NCBI RefSeq assembly: GCF_003121705.1
Contig: NZ_PYHR01000002.1
Span: 372,001-436,000 of the forward strand
From: Serinibacter arcticus
GTDB lineage: Bacteria > Actinomycetota > Actinomycetes > Actinomycetales > Beutenbergiaceae
Reading direction: 5' to 3'
DNA: 64,000 nt
The translations under genes were made by a program, and so were the position numbers. Positions 9,050-18,311 of this stretch are shown in pieces. The number at the start of each line of letters is the position of its first letter. Within the stretch, counting starts at the first letter, position 1. The notes beneath the pieces are model-generated. The model had not been told where the DNA came from and searched no databases. It saw only the letters and a program-made list of their open reading frames with translations.

Positions 9050-10450
9050 ATGAGCGAGCAGGTGATCGACCGCGACGTCGTCGTGATCGGAGCGGGCGCG
9101 GCGGGTCTGACGGCGGCGAGCGATCTCCTCGCCGCCGGGCTCAGCGTCGCGGTGCTCGAGGCGAGGGACCGGGTCGGCGGCCGGCTGTGGACCCGGGAGG
9201 TCGACGGCGCGACGCTCGAGATCGGCGGCCAGTGGGTCTCTCCGGACCAGGAGGGGCTCATCGGCATGCTGGAGGAGCTCGGGCTGGAGACCTACCCGCG
9301 CCACCGCGAGGGCGACAGCCTCTACCGCTCGCGGGCGGGCGAGCTGACCCGGTTCACGGGTGAGATCTTCCCCGTCGCGCCGGAGACGGCCGCCGAGCTG
9401 GAGCGCATCATCGCGCTGCTCGACGAGATCGTCGCGGAGGTCGGGCCGCACGAGCCGTGGGCGCACCCGCGCGCGGCCGAGCTGGACCGTGTCTCGTGGG
9501 CGCAGTGGCTCGCGCAGCAGACCGACGACGTCGAGGCGCGCGACAACATCGCACTGTTCGCGGCGCAGGCGATGCTGACCAAGCCCGCGCACTCGGTCTC
9601 GGCGCTGCAGGCGATCCTGATGGCGGCGTCGCAGGGGAGCTTCTCCAACCTCGTGGACGCGGACTTCATCCTCGACCGGCGTGTGGTCGGCGGCCTGCAG
9701 CAGGTCCCGCTGCGGCTCGCCGAGCGGGTGGGCGACGACGTCCACCTCGACTCCCCGGTGCGCACGCTCGAGTGGAGCGAGGACGGCGTCGTGGCCCGCG
9801 CCGACGGCGGCCTGGTCGTCCGCGCGCGGCGCGCGATCGTGGCGGTGCCGCCGAACCTGTACTCGCGGATCTCCTACGTGCCCGCCCTGCCCCGTCGCGA
9901 GCACGTGATGCACCAGCAGGTCTCCCTCGGCCTCGTCATCAAGGTGCACGCCGTCTACCCGACGCCGTTCTGGCGCGCCGACGGACTCTCGGGGACCGTC
10001 TTCAGCCCCTACGAGGTCGTGCACGAGGCCTACGACAACACGAGCGTCCAGGACGAGGCCGACGGCCGCGGCACGCTGGTGGGGTTCGTGGCCGACGAGA
10101 CGGCGGACGCGATGTTCGCGCTGTCGGCGCAGGAGCGCCGCGAGCGTGTCCTGTCGTCGCTCGCCGCCTACTACGGCGAGGCGGCGCTCACACCCGACGT
10201 CTACTACGAGAGCGACTGGGGCAGCGAGGAGTGGACCCGCGGCGCGTACGCCGCGAGCTTCTCCCTCGGTGGTCTGAGCCGGTTCGGCGCCGACCTCGGA
10301 CGCCCGGTCGGCCCGATCCGCTGGGCCTGTTCCGACCTGGCCGGGCTCGGCTACCAGCACGTCGACGGCGCGGTGCGCATCGGGCGGGCCCGGGCGGCCG
10401 AGCTCGCGGCCGAGCTGGGCGCCACCCCGGCCGACGGCGGGCGCGACTGA
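9050..10450 (+). CDS. FAD-dependent amine oxidase, probably putrescine oxidase
   Basis: 466 aa flavin monoamine oxidase. An N-terminal dinucleotide-binding fold VVIGAGAAGLTA (about residues 11-22) is followed by EARDRVGGRLWT and IGGQWVSPDQ, typical of the MAO/putrescine-oxidase group. It ends with a C-terminal FAD segment near GLGYQHVDGAVRIGRA. Putrescine oxidase converts putrescine to 4-aminobutanal, hydrogen peroxide and ammonia; the next enzyme of that path is encoded directly upstream. ATG begins immediately after the previous TAG. Substrate is assigned from context. Tyramine or other primary amines are possible. Confidence 0.85.
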   Translation: MSEQVIDRDVVVIGAGAAGLTAASDLLAAGLSVAVLEARDRVGGRLWTREVDGATLEIGGQWVSPDQEGLIGMLEELGLETYPRHREGDSLYRSRAGELTRFTGEIFPVAPETAAELERIIALLDEIVAEVGPHEPWAHPRAAELDRVSWAQWLAQQTDDVEARDNIALFAAQAMLTKPAHSVSALQAILMAASQGSFSNLVDADFILDRRVVGGLQQVPLRLAERVGDDVHLDSPVRTLEWSEDGVVARADGGLVVRARRAIVAVPPNLYSRISYVPALPRREHVMHQQVSLGLVIKVHAVYPTPFWRADGLSGTVFSPYEVVHEAYDNTSVQDEADGRGTLVGFVADETADAMFALSAQERRERVLSSLAAYYGEAALTPDVYYESDWGSEEWTRGAYAASFSLGGLSRFGADLGRPVGPIRWACSDLAGLGYQHVDGAVRIGRARAAELAAELGATPADGGRD

Positions 10451-11325
10451 TGCGCGTCGTCGTCGGCTACCAGGACACCAAGTCGGGCCGCGACTCGCTC
10501 GCCCTCGGCGCGCGGCTGGCCGCGGCCGGCGGGGGCGAGCTGCACGTGGTCCTCGTGCTCGCCAGCAACGAGCGGGCCACGCTCGCGCCGCCCGAGGTGG
10601 GCTTCACCCGCTACCTCGAGCAGGCGGCGCTGGAGTGGCTCGCGAGGGCCCAGACGTGGCTCCGTGAGCACGACCTGACCCCGGCGACGACGCACCTGCG
10701 GTACGCCGAGTCCGGTGCCGAGGGGCTGCTGGAGGCGGCGCGCGAGCTGGAGGGGTCGCTCATCGTCGTCGGTGCCGCCCGCGGCGGGATCGCCGGTCGG
10801 TTCCGCATCTCCGGCGTCGCGAACGCGCTGCTGCACGCGGCCGAGGTCCCCGTCGCCCTGGCGCCCAAGAGGGCGCGCCGGACGCCGGGCTCCGGCGTCT
10901 CGCGGGTGACCGCTGCGATCGGGCTGCGTCCGGGGGCGAGCGACGTCATGACGTCGGCGATCCGGCTGTCGCAGACCGTGGGCGCCGAGCTGAGGCTGCT
11001 GTCGCTCGTCGCGATCGACGAGGACGGCCTCGGGACCTCCGACGCCGCCGCCGCGGCCGCGCACCAGCACGTGAGCACCGTGCTGGAGGGGGTGAGGGAG
11101 ACCCTGCCCGACGGCGTGGCCGCCGACACCGTCGTCGCCCACGGGGCCACGTTCGAGGAGGCCGTGATCAAGGTCGACTTCGCCGGTGACGAGATCGTCG
11201 TCGTCGGCTCGTCCCGTCTGGCCAGTGCCGGACGGCTGTTCCTGGGGGCGACGGCGGCGCGGATGCTGCGCGAGCTCCCGGTCCCGATGGTCGTCGTGCC
11301 GCGTGACGCGGCGTTGGGGGAGTAG
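10450..11325 (+). CDS. Universal stress protein (tandem UspA domains)
   Basis: 291 aa cytoplasmic protein with two UspA folds. Domain 1 starts MRVVVGYQDTKSG and carries the ATP-binding signature VVGAARGGIAGRFRISGVA. Domain 2 ends with VVGSSRLASAGRLFLGATA, the same GxxG-type nucleotide motif. The ATG overlaps the amine oxidase stop (TGATG), and the permease follows after three bases, so it belongs to the putrescine operon. Usp proteins often pair with transporters and may sense ATP state; a role in modulating the adjacent permease is only an inference. Confidence 0.85.
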   Translation: MRVVVGYQDTKSGRDSLALGARLAAAGGGELHVVLVLASNERATLAPPEVGFTRYLEQAALEWLARAQTWLREHDLTPATTHLRYAESGAEGLLEAARELEGSLIVVGAARGGIAGRFRISGVANALLHAAEVPVALAPKRARRTPGSGVSRVTAAIGLRPGASDVMTSAIRLSQTVGAELRLLSLVAIDEDGLGTSDAAAAAAHQHVSTVLEGVRETLPDGVAADTVVAHGATFEEAVIKVDFAGDEIVVVGSSRLASAGRLFLGATAARMLRELPVPMVVVPRDAALGE

Positions 11326-11328
11326 CTC

Positions 11329-12897
11329 ATGTCGTCGAACACCACCGCACCGCCGTCGGGATCGGCCGACGCCGGCGAGTCGGGTCTGTCGAGGAAGGGG
11401 CTCGGCGCCGGCACCGTCGGGCTCGTCGGTGCCGTCGTCATCGGCATCTCGTGCATCGCGCCGGCCTACACGTTCACCGCGGCCATCGGTCCGACCGCCT
11501 CGGCCGTCGGCACCCAGGTGCCCGCGATCATCCTCGTCGGCTTCATCCCGATGCTCCTGGTCGCCTTCGGCTACCGCGAGCTGAACTCGGCGATGCCCGA
11601 CTCCGGGACGTCGTTCACGTGGGCCACCCGGGCGTTCGGCCCGTACATCGGCTGGATGGCCGGCTGGGGCCTGGTCGCGGCCACGATCCTCGTGCTGTCG
11701 AACCTGGCGGGGGTCGCCGTCGACTTCCTGTACCTGCTGATCGCGCAGATCACCGGCAACGACTCGATCGCCGCGCTCGCCGCCAACCCCGTGATCAACG
11801 TCGTCACGTGCCTGGCGTTCGTGCTGGGGGCGACCTGGATCTCCTACCGCGACATGCAGACGACCCAGAAGCTGCAGTACGTGCTGGTCGGCTTCCAGCT
11901 GGTCGTGCTGGTGGTCTTCGCGGTGGCGGCGTTCGTGGGCGTGGCCAACGGGACCGCCTACGACGCGAGCCCCGTCTCGGCGTCGTGGTTCAACCCGTTC
12001 GAGATCCCCGAGTTCGGGATGGTGGCGGCCGGGCTGTCGCTCTCGATCTTCATCTTCTGGGGCTGGGACGTCACGCTGACGATGAACGAGGAGACCAAGG
12101 GCTCCGCGAGCACGCCCGGTCGGGCCGCCACCCTCACGGTGCTCATCATCGTGGTGGTCTACGTGTTGCTCGCCGTCGCGCTGATCGCGTTCGCCGGCGT
12201 CGGCACGGGGGAGTACGGCCTCGGCAACGAGGCCATCCAGGACAACGTCTTCTTCCACCTCTCCGGGCTCGTCATGGGTCCGCTGGCGTGGCTCGTCTCG
12301 CTGTCGGTGCTGTCGAGCTCGGCCGCGTCGCTGCAGTCGACCTTCGTGTCCCCGGCCCGGACGTTGCTGGCCATGGGCCACTACGGGGCGCTCTCGCCGT
12401 CGTTCGCGAAGGTCCACCCCACGTTCTTCACGCCGGGCTACGCGACCGTCGTCTCCGCCGTCGTCGCCTCCGGGTTCTACGCGGTGATGCGCTTCATCAG
12501 CGAGAACGTGCTGTGGGACACGATCACGGCGCTCGGCATGATGATCTGCTTCTACTACGGGCTGACCGCGTTCGCGACGGTCTGGTACTTCCGGACGCAG
12601 TGGTTCGTCAGCGTGCGGAACACGTTCTTCCAGCTGGTGTTCCCGCTGCTGGGCGGGATCGTGCTGTCGATCCTGTTCGTCACCACTCTGACGGACTCCG
12701 TCAGCCCGGACTACGGCTCCGGATCGTCGATCGGCGGGATCGGCCTGGTGTTCGTGCTGGGGGTCACCGTCCTCGTGATCGGCGTCGTCGTGATGCTCGT
12801 GCAGCGCGTGCGGCGTCCCGCGTTCTTCCGCGGCGAGACGCTGCGCCGCGGCGTGTCGGACGGGGCCGTCGACGAGGCGGCGAACCTCCCGGAGTAG
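11329..12897 (+). CDS. APC-superfamily amino acid/polyamine permease
   Basis: 522 aa with about 12 hydrophobic helices, beginning GTVGLVGAVVIGISCIAPA, a typical APC helix-1 with the unwound Gly motif. The position at the end of the gabT-gabD-aldehyde dehydrogenase-amine oxidase-usp operon suggests uptake of putrescine (PuuP-like role) or GABA. The substrate cannot be read from the sequence. The start at 11329 lies three bases after the usp stop. The C-terminal tail is charged and cytoplasmic. No clear terminator hairpin is seen before pcp. Confidence 0.85.
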   Translation: MSSNTTAPPSGSADAGESGLSRKGLGAGTVGLVGAVVIGISCIAPAYTFTAAIGPTASAVGTQVPAIILVGFIPMLLVAFGYRELNSAMPDSGTSFTWATRAFGPYIGWMAGWGLVAATILVLSNLAGVAVDFLYLLIAQITGNDSIAALAANPVINVVTCLAFVLGATWISYRDMQTTQKLQYVLVGFQLVVLVVFAVAAFVGVANGTAYDASPVSASWFNPFEIPEFGMVAAGLSLSIFIFWGWDVTLTMNEETKGSASTPGRAATLTVLIIVVVYVLLAVALIAFAGVGTGEYGLGNEAIQDNVFFHLSGLVMGPLAWLVSLSVLSSSAASLQSTFVSPARTLLAMGHYGALSPSFAKVHPTFFTPGYATVVSAVVASGFYAVMRFISENVLWDTITALGMMICFYYGLTAFATVWYFRTQWFVSVRNTFFQLVFPLLGGIVLSILFVTTLTDSVSPDYGSGSSIGGIGLVFVLGVTVLVIGVVVMLVQRVRRPAFFRGETLRRGVSDGAVDEAANLPE

Positions 12898-12954
12898 CGG
12901 CCCGTCCCGCCGGCGCCGCCGCACGAGGGGGAGGGGAGCACCTAGGCTCGTCGG

Positions 12955-13584
12955 GTGACCCAGGTGCTCCCGCTCGTGCTGCTCACCGGCTTCGAACCGT
13001 TCGACGGCGCGGCCTCGAACGCGTCGTGGGACGCCGTGCTGCGGCTCGCCCGGGACTGGGACGCCGACGACGAGGGCGCCCGCCTGGAGGTGGCGTGCCT
13101 CCCGGTCGCGTTCGGCGCGGTGCGGAAGCGGCTCGCGGCCCTGGTGGCCGAGCACGCGCCCGCCGTCGTCGTCGCGACGGGGGTGGCGCCGGGGTCGAGC
13201 GCGGTCCGGATCGAGCGGGTCGCGCTCAACCTCGCCGACGCTCGGATCCCCGACAACGACGGCGACCAGCCCGTCGACGCCGAGGTCGTCCCCGGGGCGC
13301 CGCTGGCCCGGCTGGCCACCCTCCCCGTGAAGGCGGCCCTCGCCGCGTGCCGCGACCTCAGGCTCCCCGTGATGGAGTCGCTGTCCGCGGGAACCTACGT
13401 CTGCAACGCGACCTTCGTGCACGCGCTCGACGTCGCCCCGGACGCCCGGGTGGGGTTCGTCCACGTGCCCCGGGAGGCCGACCTCGACCTCGCGACGACG
13501 GCGTCCGCGCTGCGGGAGATCGTCCGGGCCACGCTCGGCCACGCCGGGGCCGACCTGCACGTGGTGGGCGGGTCGATCGCGTGA
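12955..13584 (+). CDS. pcp: Pyroglutamyl-peptidase I
   Basis: 209 aa cysteine peptidase (family C15) that removes N-terminal pyroglutamate from peptides. All catalytic regions are visible: GFEPFDG near the N-terminus, the Glu in RIERVALN (about residue 85), the Cys in TYVCNATFV (about 149), and the His in GFVHVP (about 165). A TAGGCT hexamer ends six bases before the GTG start, which suggests a leaderless transcript. The stop overlaps the coaE start (GTGA), so pcp and coaE are translationally coupled, an unusual pairing of a peptidase with CoA synthesis. Confidence 0.9.
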   Translation: MTQVLPLVLLTGFEPFDGAASNASWDAVLRLARDWDADDEGARLEVACLPVAFGAVRKRLAALVAEHAPAVVVATGVAPGSSAVRIERVALNLADARIPDNDGDQPVDAEVVPGAPLARLATLPVKAALAACRDLRLPVMESLSAGTYVCNATFVHALDVAPDARVGFVHVPREADLDLATTASALREIVRATLGHAGADLHVVGGSIA

Positions 13585-14218
13585 GCCGGCCGCTGCTCGT
13601 GGGCCTGACCGGGGGATCGCGTCGGGGAAGTCGACGGTCGCCCGCGCGCTCGCCGACCTCGGGGCCGTCGTCGTCGACGCCGACGCGCTCGCCCGCGAGG
13701 TGCTCGAGCCGGGCACGCCGGGACTCGCGGCCGTCGTCGCGCGCTTCGGGACCGGCGTGCTGCGCGACGACGGCGCGCTCGACCGCGCCGCGCTGGCGAC
13801 CGTCGTCTTCGCCGATCCCGGCGCGCGTCGTGACCTCGAGGAGATCGTGCACCCGGCCGTGGGGCGCCGTTTCGAGGAGGTCGTCGCGACGACACCGCCC
13901 GGCGCGGTCCTCGTCCACGACGTCCCGCTCCTCGTGGAGAACGGCCTCGCGGCGCGCTACGACGTCGTCGTCGTGGTGGATGCCCCGGCGCACGTGCGCC
14001 TGGCGCGCGCCGTCGCGCGCGGGCTCGCGAGCGACCAGGTCGAGGCCCGGATGGCCGCGCAGGCGAGCGACGCCGAGCGGCGCGCCGTCGCGGACGTCGT
14101 GATCGACACCGGGGGGACGATCGCGCAGACGCTGGACGCCGTCGCGCAGGTGTGGCGGACGCACCTGGTGCCCGAGGTGGACGGCGACGCCGGAGCTCGC
14201 GAGAGCGCAGCCCCCTGA
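13581..14218 (+). CDS. coaE: Dephospho-CoA kinase (frameshift inside the P-loop as sequenced)
   Basis: Last step of coenzyme A synthesis, phosphorylating the ribose 3'-OH of dephospho-CoA. The GTG at 13581 reads SRPLLVGLTGG, then the frame breaks at the G run 13611-13615. One added base gives the canonical P-loop GGIASGKSTVARALADLG, continuing into VVVDADALAREVLEPG and VHDVPLLVENG. The restored protein is 212 aa, normal for CoaE. A protein started downstream of the break would lack the ATP-binding loop. Since coaE is normally essential, a sequencing under-call is more likely than a real mutation. The gene sits next to uvrB, a common actinobacterial order. Confidence 0.88.
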
Positions 14219-14222
14219 CGCG

Positions 14223-14256
14223 ACGAGCGGCCCCACCCGGAGGCGGGGCCGCTCGT
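14223..14256. terminator. Bidirectional terminator between coaE and osmC
   Basis: A perfect 12-bp stem (14223-14234 with 14245-14256) closes a 10-base loop between the convergent coaE and osmC-like genes. GC-rich, with only TTCG following on the plus side, so efficiency is uncertain. Confidence 0.7.
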
Positions 14257-14287
14257 TCGGGCCGTTCGACGCCGATCGTCGCGGATC

Positions 14288-14722
14288 TCAGGCGACGAGC
14301 GAGGCCTCGAGCGTGATGGTGACGGCGGCGAGCGCGGCACTGACGGGGCAGCCGGTCTTGGCGGACTCGGCGACGGCGAGGAAGTCCTCCTCGCTGATGT
14401 CCGGCACGGTGGCCTCGACCGTCAGCGTGATCCCCGTGATGCCCTCGCCGGCGACGAAGGTGACGGTGGCCGAGGTCTCGACGCGCGTGGGCGGCGTGCC
14501 CTTGCCCGCGAGCTCGTGGGAGAGGGCCATGGAGTAGCACGACGCGTGGGCGGCGGCGATGAGCTCCTCGGGCGTGGTCTGACCGCCGGCGCCCTCGGCG
14601 CGCGAGCGCCAGCTGACGTCGACCGTGGGGAAGGCGCCGCTGGCGACGGTGGTGCGGCCGGAGCCGGAGGCGAGGTCACCCTCCCAGACGGTGCTGGCGG
14701 AGCTGTTGACGGGCTTGGGCAT
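14288..14722 (-). CDS. osmC: OsmC-family organic hydroperoxide peroxidase
   Basis: 144 aa thiol peroxidase of the OsmC branch (starts MPKPVNSSASTVWEGDLASG). The two redox cysteines are present in the expected places: AHASCYSMAL (peroxidatic, about residue 60) and KTGCPVSAAL (resolving, about 125). It reduces organic hydroperoxides in the cytoplasm, likely with lipoyl-type or low-molecular-weight thiol donors. It is divergent from uvrB and convergent with coaE, so it is a single-gene unit. RBS AGGAGGA is read on the minus strand just ahead of the ATG at 14722. Confidence 0.92.
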   Translation of the reverse strand: MPKPVNSSASTVWEGDLASGSGRTTVASGAFPTVDVSWRSRAEGAGGQTTPEELIAAAHASCYSMALSHELAGKGTPPTRVETSATVTFVAGEGITGITLTVEATVPDISEEDFLAVAESAKTGCPVSAALAAVTITLEASLVA

Positions 14723-14820
14723 GGAAAGGTCCTCCTCGTGGCGGCCGGGTGGATCCCGGCTCCACCTCCATCCTGCCCCCGCGAGCCGTCGATGTCAGTG
14801 GTCGGACGTACCGTTGAGGC

Positions 14821-16914
14821 ATGAGACCCGTGACCGACCTGCAGCGCACCGTCGCCCCGTTCGAGGTGGTCTCGGAGTACTCGCCCTCGGGCGACCAGCC
14901 GACGGCGATCAAGGAGCTGACCGAGCGCCTCCAGGGCGGCGAGAAGGACATCGTGCTGCTGGGCGCGACCGGGACCGGAAAGTCCGCGACGACGGCGTGG
15001 CTCATCGAGCAGGTGCAGCGGCCGACCCTCGTGATGGCGCCGAACAAGACCCTCGCGGCCCAGCTCGCGACGGAGTTCCGCGAGCTGCTGCCCAACAACG
15101 CGGTCGAGTACTTCGTCTCCTACTACGACTACTACCAGCCCGAGGCCTACGTGCCGTCCTCGGACACGTACATCGAGAAGGACTCCTCGATCAACGACGA
15201 GGTTGAGCGGCTGCGGCACTCGGCGACCAACTCGTTGCTGACGCGCCGCGACGTCGTCGTGGTCGCCTCCGTCTCCTGCATCTACGGCCTCGGGACGCCG
15301 CAGGAGTACGTCGAGCGGATGGTGCAGCTGCGGGTGGGCGACGTCGTCGAGCGTGACGCGCTGCTGCGACAGTTCGTCATGATGCAGTACACGCGCAACG
15401 ACGCGGCGTTCAACCGCGGCACCTTCCGCGTGCGGGGCGACACCGTGGAGATCATCCCCGTCTACGAGGAGCTCGCGATCCGCATCGAGTTCTTCGGCGA
15501 CGAGATCGAGTCGATCGCGACGCTGCACCCGCTCACGGGCGACGTCGTGCGCAACGAGGTCGAGACCCACATCTTCCCGGCGACCCACTACGTCGCGGGC
15601 CCCGAGCGGATGTCCCGCGCGGTCGGCACGATCGAGGCGGAGCTCGAGCAGCGGCTGGCCGAGCTCGAGCAGTCGGGGCGGCTGCTGGAGGCCCAGCGGC
15701 TGCGGATGCGGACCACCTACGACCTCGAGATGATGCGCCAGATCGGCACGTGCTCGGGCATCGAGAACTACTCCCGCCACATCGACGGACGCGAGGGCGG
15801 CACGCCGCCGCACACGCTTCTGGACTACTTCCCCGAGGACTTCCTCCTCGTGATCGACGAGTCCCACCAGACCGTGCCGCAGATCGGGGCGATGTTCGAG
15901 GGCGACGCGTCGCGCAAGCGCACTCTCGTCGAACACGGTTTCCGGCTCCCGAGCGCGATGGACAACCGGCCGCTGCGCTGGGAGGAGTTCCTCGAGCGCA
16001 CGGGGCAGACCGTGTTCCTCTCGGCGACGCCGGGGGCCTACGAGCTCGGGCAGTCCGACGGTTTCGTCGAGCAGGTCATCCGTCCGACGGGTCTGGTGGA
16101 CCCCGAGGTCATCATCAAGCCGACCAAGGGTCAGATCGACGACCTGCTGGGCGAGATCCGCGAGCGAGCCGAGCGGGACGAGCGCGTCCTGGTGACCACG
16201 CTGACCAAGAAGATGTCGGAGGACCTCACCGACTACCTCGTCGAGCGCGGGATCAAGGTCGCCTACCTGCACTCCGAGGTCGACACGCTCCGGCGGATCG
16301 AGCTCCTCCGGGAGCTCCGGATGGGCGTGTTCGACGTGCTCGTCGGCATCAACCTCCTGCGCGAGGGTCTCGACCTCCCGGAGGTCTCCCTCGTGGCGAT
16401 CCTCGACGCGGACAAGGAGGGCTTCCTGCGCTCAGGCACGTCGCTCATCCAGACGATCGGTCGTGCGGCCCGGAACGTGTCGGGGCAGGTCCACATGTAC
16501 GCCGACAAGATCACCCCCTCGATGGCCCTGGCCATCGAGGAGACCACGCGGCGCCGCGAGAAGCAGGTCGCCTACAACCTCGCCAACGGCATCGACCCGA
16601 CGCCGCTGCGCAAGAAGATCACCGACATCACCGACCAGCTCGCCCGCGAGGACGTCGACACGAAGGAGCTGCTCGCCGGCGGCTACCGCCAGGGCGGCAA
16701 GGGCAAGGGCGGGGGAGCGCCGAAGGGTGGCTCGTCGGCGCGTGAACGCCTCGCCGGGGCGGCGGCCTCCGACCTCGCCCAGCTCATCCAGGAGCTGTCG
16801 GACCAGATGCACGCGGCGGCCGCGGAGCTGCAGTTCGAGGTCGCCGCACGGCTGCGCGACGAGATCTCCGACCTGAAGAAGGAGCTCAGGCAGATGGTGG
16901 CGGCGTCGGCCTAG
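14821..16914 (+). CDS. uvrB: Excinuclease ABC subunit B
   Basis: 697 aa helicase-like damage-verification subunit of UvrABC nucleotide excision repair. Seen: [11 protein letters not shown], Walker [14 protein letters not shown], the damage-probing beta-hairpin region [20 protein letters not shown], motif [19 protein letters not shown], and the C-terminal UVR motif ([18 protein letters not shown]) that docks UvrC. Length is usual. A TACCGT hexamer ends six bases before the ATG, pointing to a leaderless transcript. I saw no convincing SOS box here, unlike uvrA. Confidence 0.97.
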   Translation: MRPVTDLQRTVAPFEVVSEYSPSGDQPTAIKELTERLQGGEKDIVLLGATGTGKSATTAWLIEQVQRPTLVMAPNKTLAAQLATEFRELLPNNAVEYFVSYYDYYQPEAYVPSSDTYIEKDSSINDEVERLRHSATNSLLTRRDVVVVASVSCIYGLGTPQEYVERMVQLRVGDVVERDALLRQFVMMQYTRNDAAFNRGTFRVRGDTVEIIPVYEELAIRIEFFGDEIESIATLHPLTGDVVRNEVETHIFPATHYVAGPERMSRAVGTIEAELEQRLAELEQSGRLLEAQRLRMRTTYDLEMMRQIGTCSGIENYSRHIDGREGGTPPHTLLDYFPEDFLLVIDESHQTVPQIGAMFEGDASRKRTLVEHGFRLPSAMDNRPLRWEEFLERTGQTVFLSATPGAYELGQSDGFVEQVIRPTGLVDPEVIIKPTKGQIDDLLGEIRERAERDERVLVTTLTKKMSEDLTDYLVERGIKVAYLHSEVDTLRRIELLRELRMGVFDVLVGINLLREGLDLPEVSLVAILDADKEGFLRSGTSLIQTIGRAARNVSGQVHMYADKITPSMALAIEETTRRREKQVAYNLANGIDPTPLRKKITDITDQLAREDVDTKELLAGGYRQGGKGKGGGAPKGGSSARERLAGAAASDLAQLIQELSDQMHAAAAELQFEVAARLRDEISDLKKELRQMVAASA

Positions 16915-17000
16915 CGCCGGTCGGGTGGATGGGCGGACGGCGGGACGGGTGGCCCGATAGTTGCATCGTCAACGTTCGGGCCCGGTTCTGCTAGCCTTCC

Positions 17001-17110
17001 ACCCGAAGGGGAGTACTCCTTGAGCAGCAGGCCCGTCATCACGGAACCCAGTGTCGCGTTCCCGGACCTGCTGGGCGCGGCACGTCGTCGCGTCGGAGAA
17101 GACCTTCGGT
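17001..17110 (+). ncRNA. Candidate yybP-ykoY manganese riboswitch upstream of terC
   Basis: The leader contains the hallmark GGGGAGTA (17008-17015). It is closed by a P1-like helix pairing CCGAAGG (near 17003-17009) with CCTTCGG (17103-17109), the 3' side preceded by GGAGAAGA. This layout matches actinobacterial forms of the yybP-ykoY Mn2+-sensing riboswitch, which commonly precedes TerC/Alx- and MntP-type genes. The terC ribosome binding site follows about 20 bases later, so control of translation or early termination is plausible. A covariance-model search (Rfam RF00080) would settle it. Confidence 0.8.
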
Positions 17111-17141
17111 GTCTTCGTCGTACTCACCGGAGGTTTCCCCT

Positions 17142-18182
17142 GTGGATGTTCTTACCTGGTTCTGGATCGTCACCGGAACTCTGATCGTCGTCATGCTGAC
17201 CGTCGACTTCGTCGGTCACGTCCGCACCCCGCACGCCCCCACGCTCAAGGAGGCCGCGATCTGGTCGGCCGTCTACGTGGCGATCGCCCTGATCTTCGGG
17301 GTGGCGATCCTGCTCGCGTGGGACACCACGCACGGCGTGGCCTACTTCTCGGGCTACCTGCTGGAGAAGTCGCTCAGCATCGACAACCTCTTCGTCTTCC
17401 TGCTGATCATGGGCAGCTTCCGCGTGCCGCGCGAGTACCAGCAGAAGGTGCTGCTCATCGGCATCATCATCGCCCTCGTGATGCGCACGATCTTCATCCT
17501 GCTCGGCAACGCCGTGGTGGAGAACTTCTCCTGGATCTTCTGGATCTTCGGCGCCTTCCTCCTGTACACGGCCTGGGCCCAGGCGCGTCACAAGGCGGAC
17601 GACGACGAGGAGTACAAGGAGAACGGCTTCGTCCGCCTCATCCGCCGGGTCTTCCCGACCACCGAGGACTACGTCGGCGACAAGATGGTCGTGAAGCAGT
17701 CCGGCCGCCGCATGATCACCCCGATGCTCATCGTGATGCTGGCCATCGGCTCGGCCGACCTGCTGTTCGCCGTCGACTCGATCCCCGCCATCTTCGGCGT
17801 GACCACCCAGCTCTCCGGCGGCGAGCAGATCTTCGTCATCTTCGCCGCCAACGCCTTCTCGCTGCTGGGCCTGCGCCAGCTCTTCTTCCTCATCGACGGC
17901 CTGCTCGACAAGCTCGTCTACCTCAACTACGGCCTGGCCGCGATCCTCGGGTTCATCGGTATCAAGCTCGTCATCCACGCCATGCACACCAACGAGCTGT
18001 CGTGGCTGAACAACGGCGAGCACATCACGTTCATCCCCGAGGTGCCGACGGTCCTCTCGCTCGTGGTCATCGTCGTCGCCCTGGGAATCACCGCGTGGGC
18101 GTCGCTCACGATCGGCAAGCGCCGCCACGCCGACAAGAGCCCCAGCCCCACGATCCCGGCCGACCCCCGCAGCACCGACTGA
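17142..18182 (+). CDS. TerC-family integral membrane protein (Alx-like, candidate manganese exporter)
   Basis: 346 aa, seven to nine transmembrane segments. The TerC signature is visible in LLEKSLSIDNLFVFLLI with its acidic Asp-Asn, and again in ADLLFAVDSIPAIFGVT. The TerC/Alx group has been linked to tellurite resistance and Mn2+ efflux; the candidate manganese riboswitch upstream favours metal export. I chose GTG 17142 because CCGGAGG lies 8-14 bases upstream; an in-frame GTG at 17109 would overlap the riboswitch. A second TerC gene at 38.8-39.7 kb lacks such a leader. A strong terminator hairpin follows. Confidence 0.9.
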   Translation: MDVLTWFWIVTGTLIVVMLTVDFVGHVRTPHAPTLKEAAIWSAVYVAIALIFGVAILLAWDTTHGVAYFSGYLLEKSLSIDNLFVFLLIMGSFRVPREYQQKVLLIGIIIALVMRTIFILLGNAVVENFSWIFWIFGAFLLYTAWAQARHKADDDEEYKENGFVRLIRRVFPTTEDYVGDKMVVKQSGRRMITPMLIVMLAIGSADLLFAVDSIPAIFGVTTQLSGGEQIFVIFAANAFSLLGLRQLFFLIDGLLDKLVYLNYGLAAILGFIGIKLVIHAMHTNELSWLNNGEHITFIPEVPTVLSLVVIVVALGITAWASLTIGKRRHADKSPSPTIPADPRSTD

Positions 18183-18228
18183 GCCCGTCCGGCCCCGCCG
18201 GCTGCTCGGAGCACCCCCGGCAACGACG

Positions 18229-18273
18229 GAGCCCGAGCCCCTCCAGGTCCACGACCGGGAGGGGCTCGGGCTC
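18229..18273. terminator. Bidirectional terminator between terC and the YCII gene
   Basis: A perfect 16-bp stem (18229-18244 with 18258-18273) and a 13-base loop between convergent genes. No long T run, as usual for high-GC actinobacteria. Confidence 0.8.
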
Positions 18274-18311
18274 TGCCGGCTCGAGGGCGGTCGTCCCGGG
18301 AGCGGTCGGGC

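Noticed and set aside
16961-16997. TTGCAT ... TAGCCT as terC promoter
   Set aside because: Spacing of 25 bases is too long for a standard sigma-70-type promoter; the real one is not resolved.
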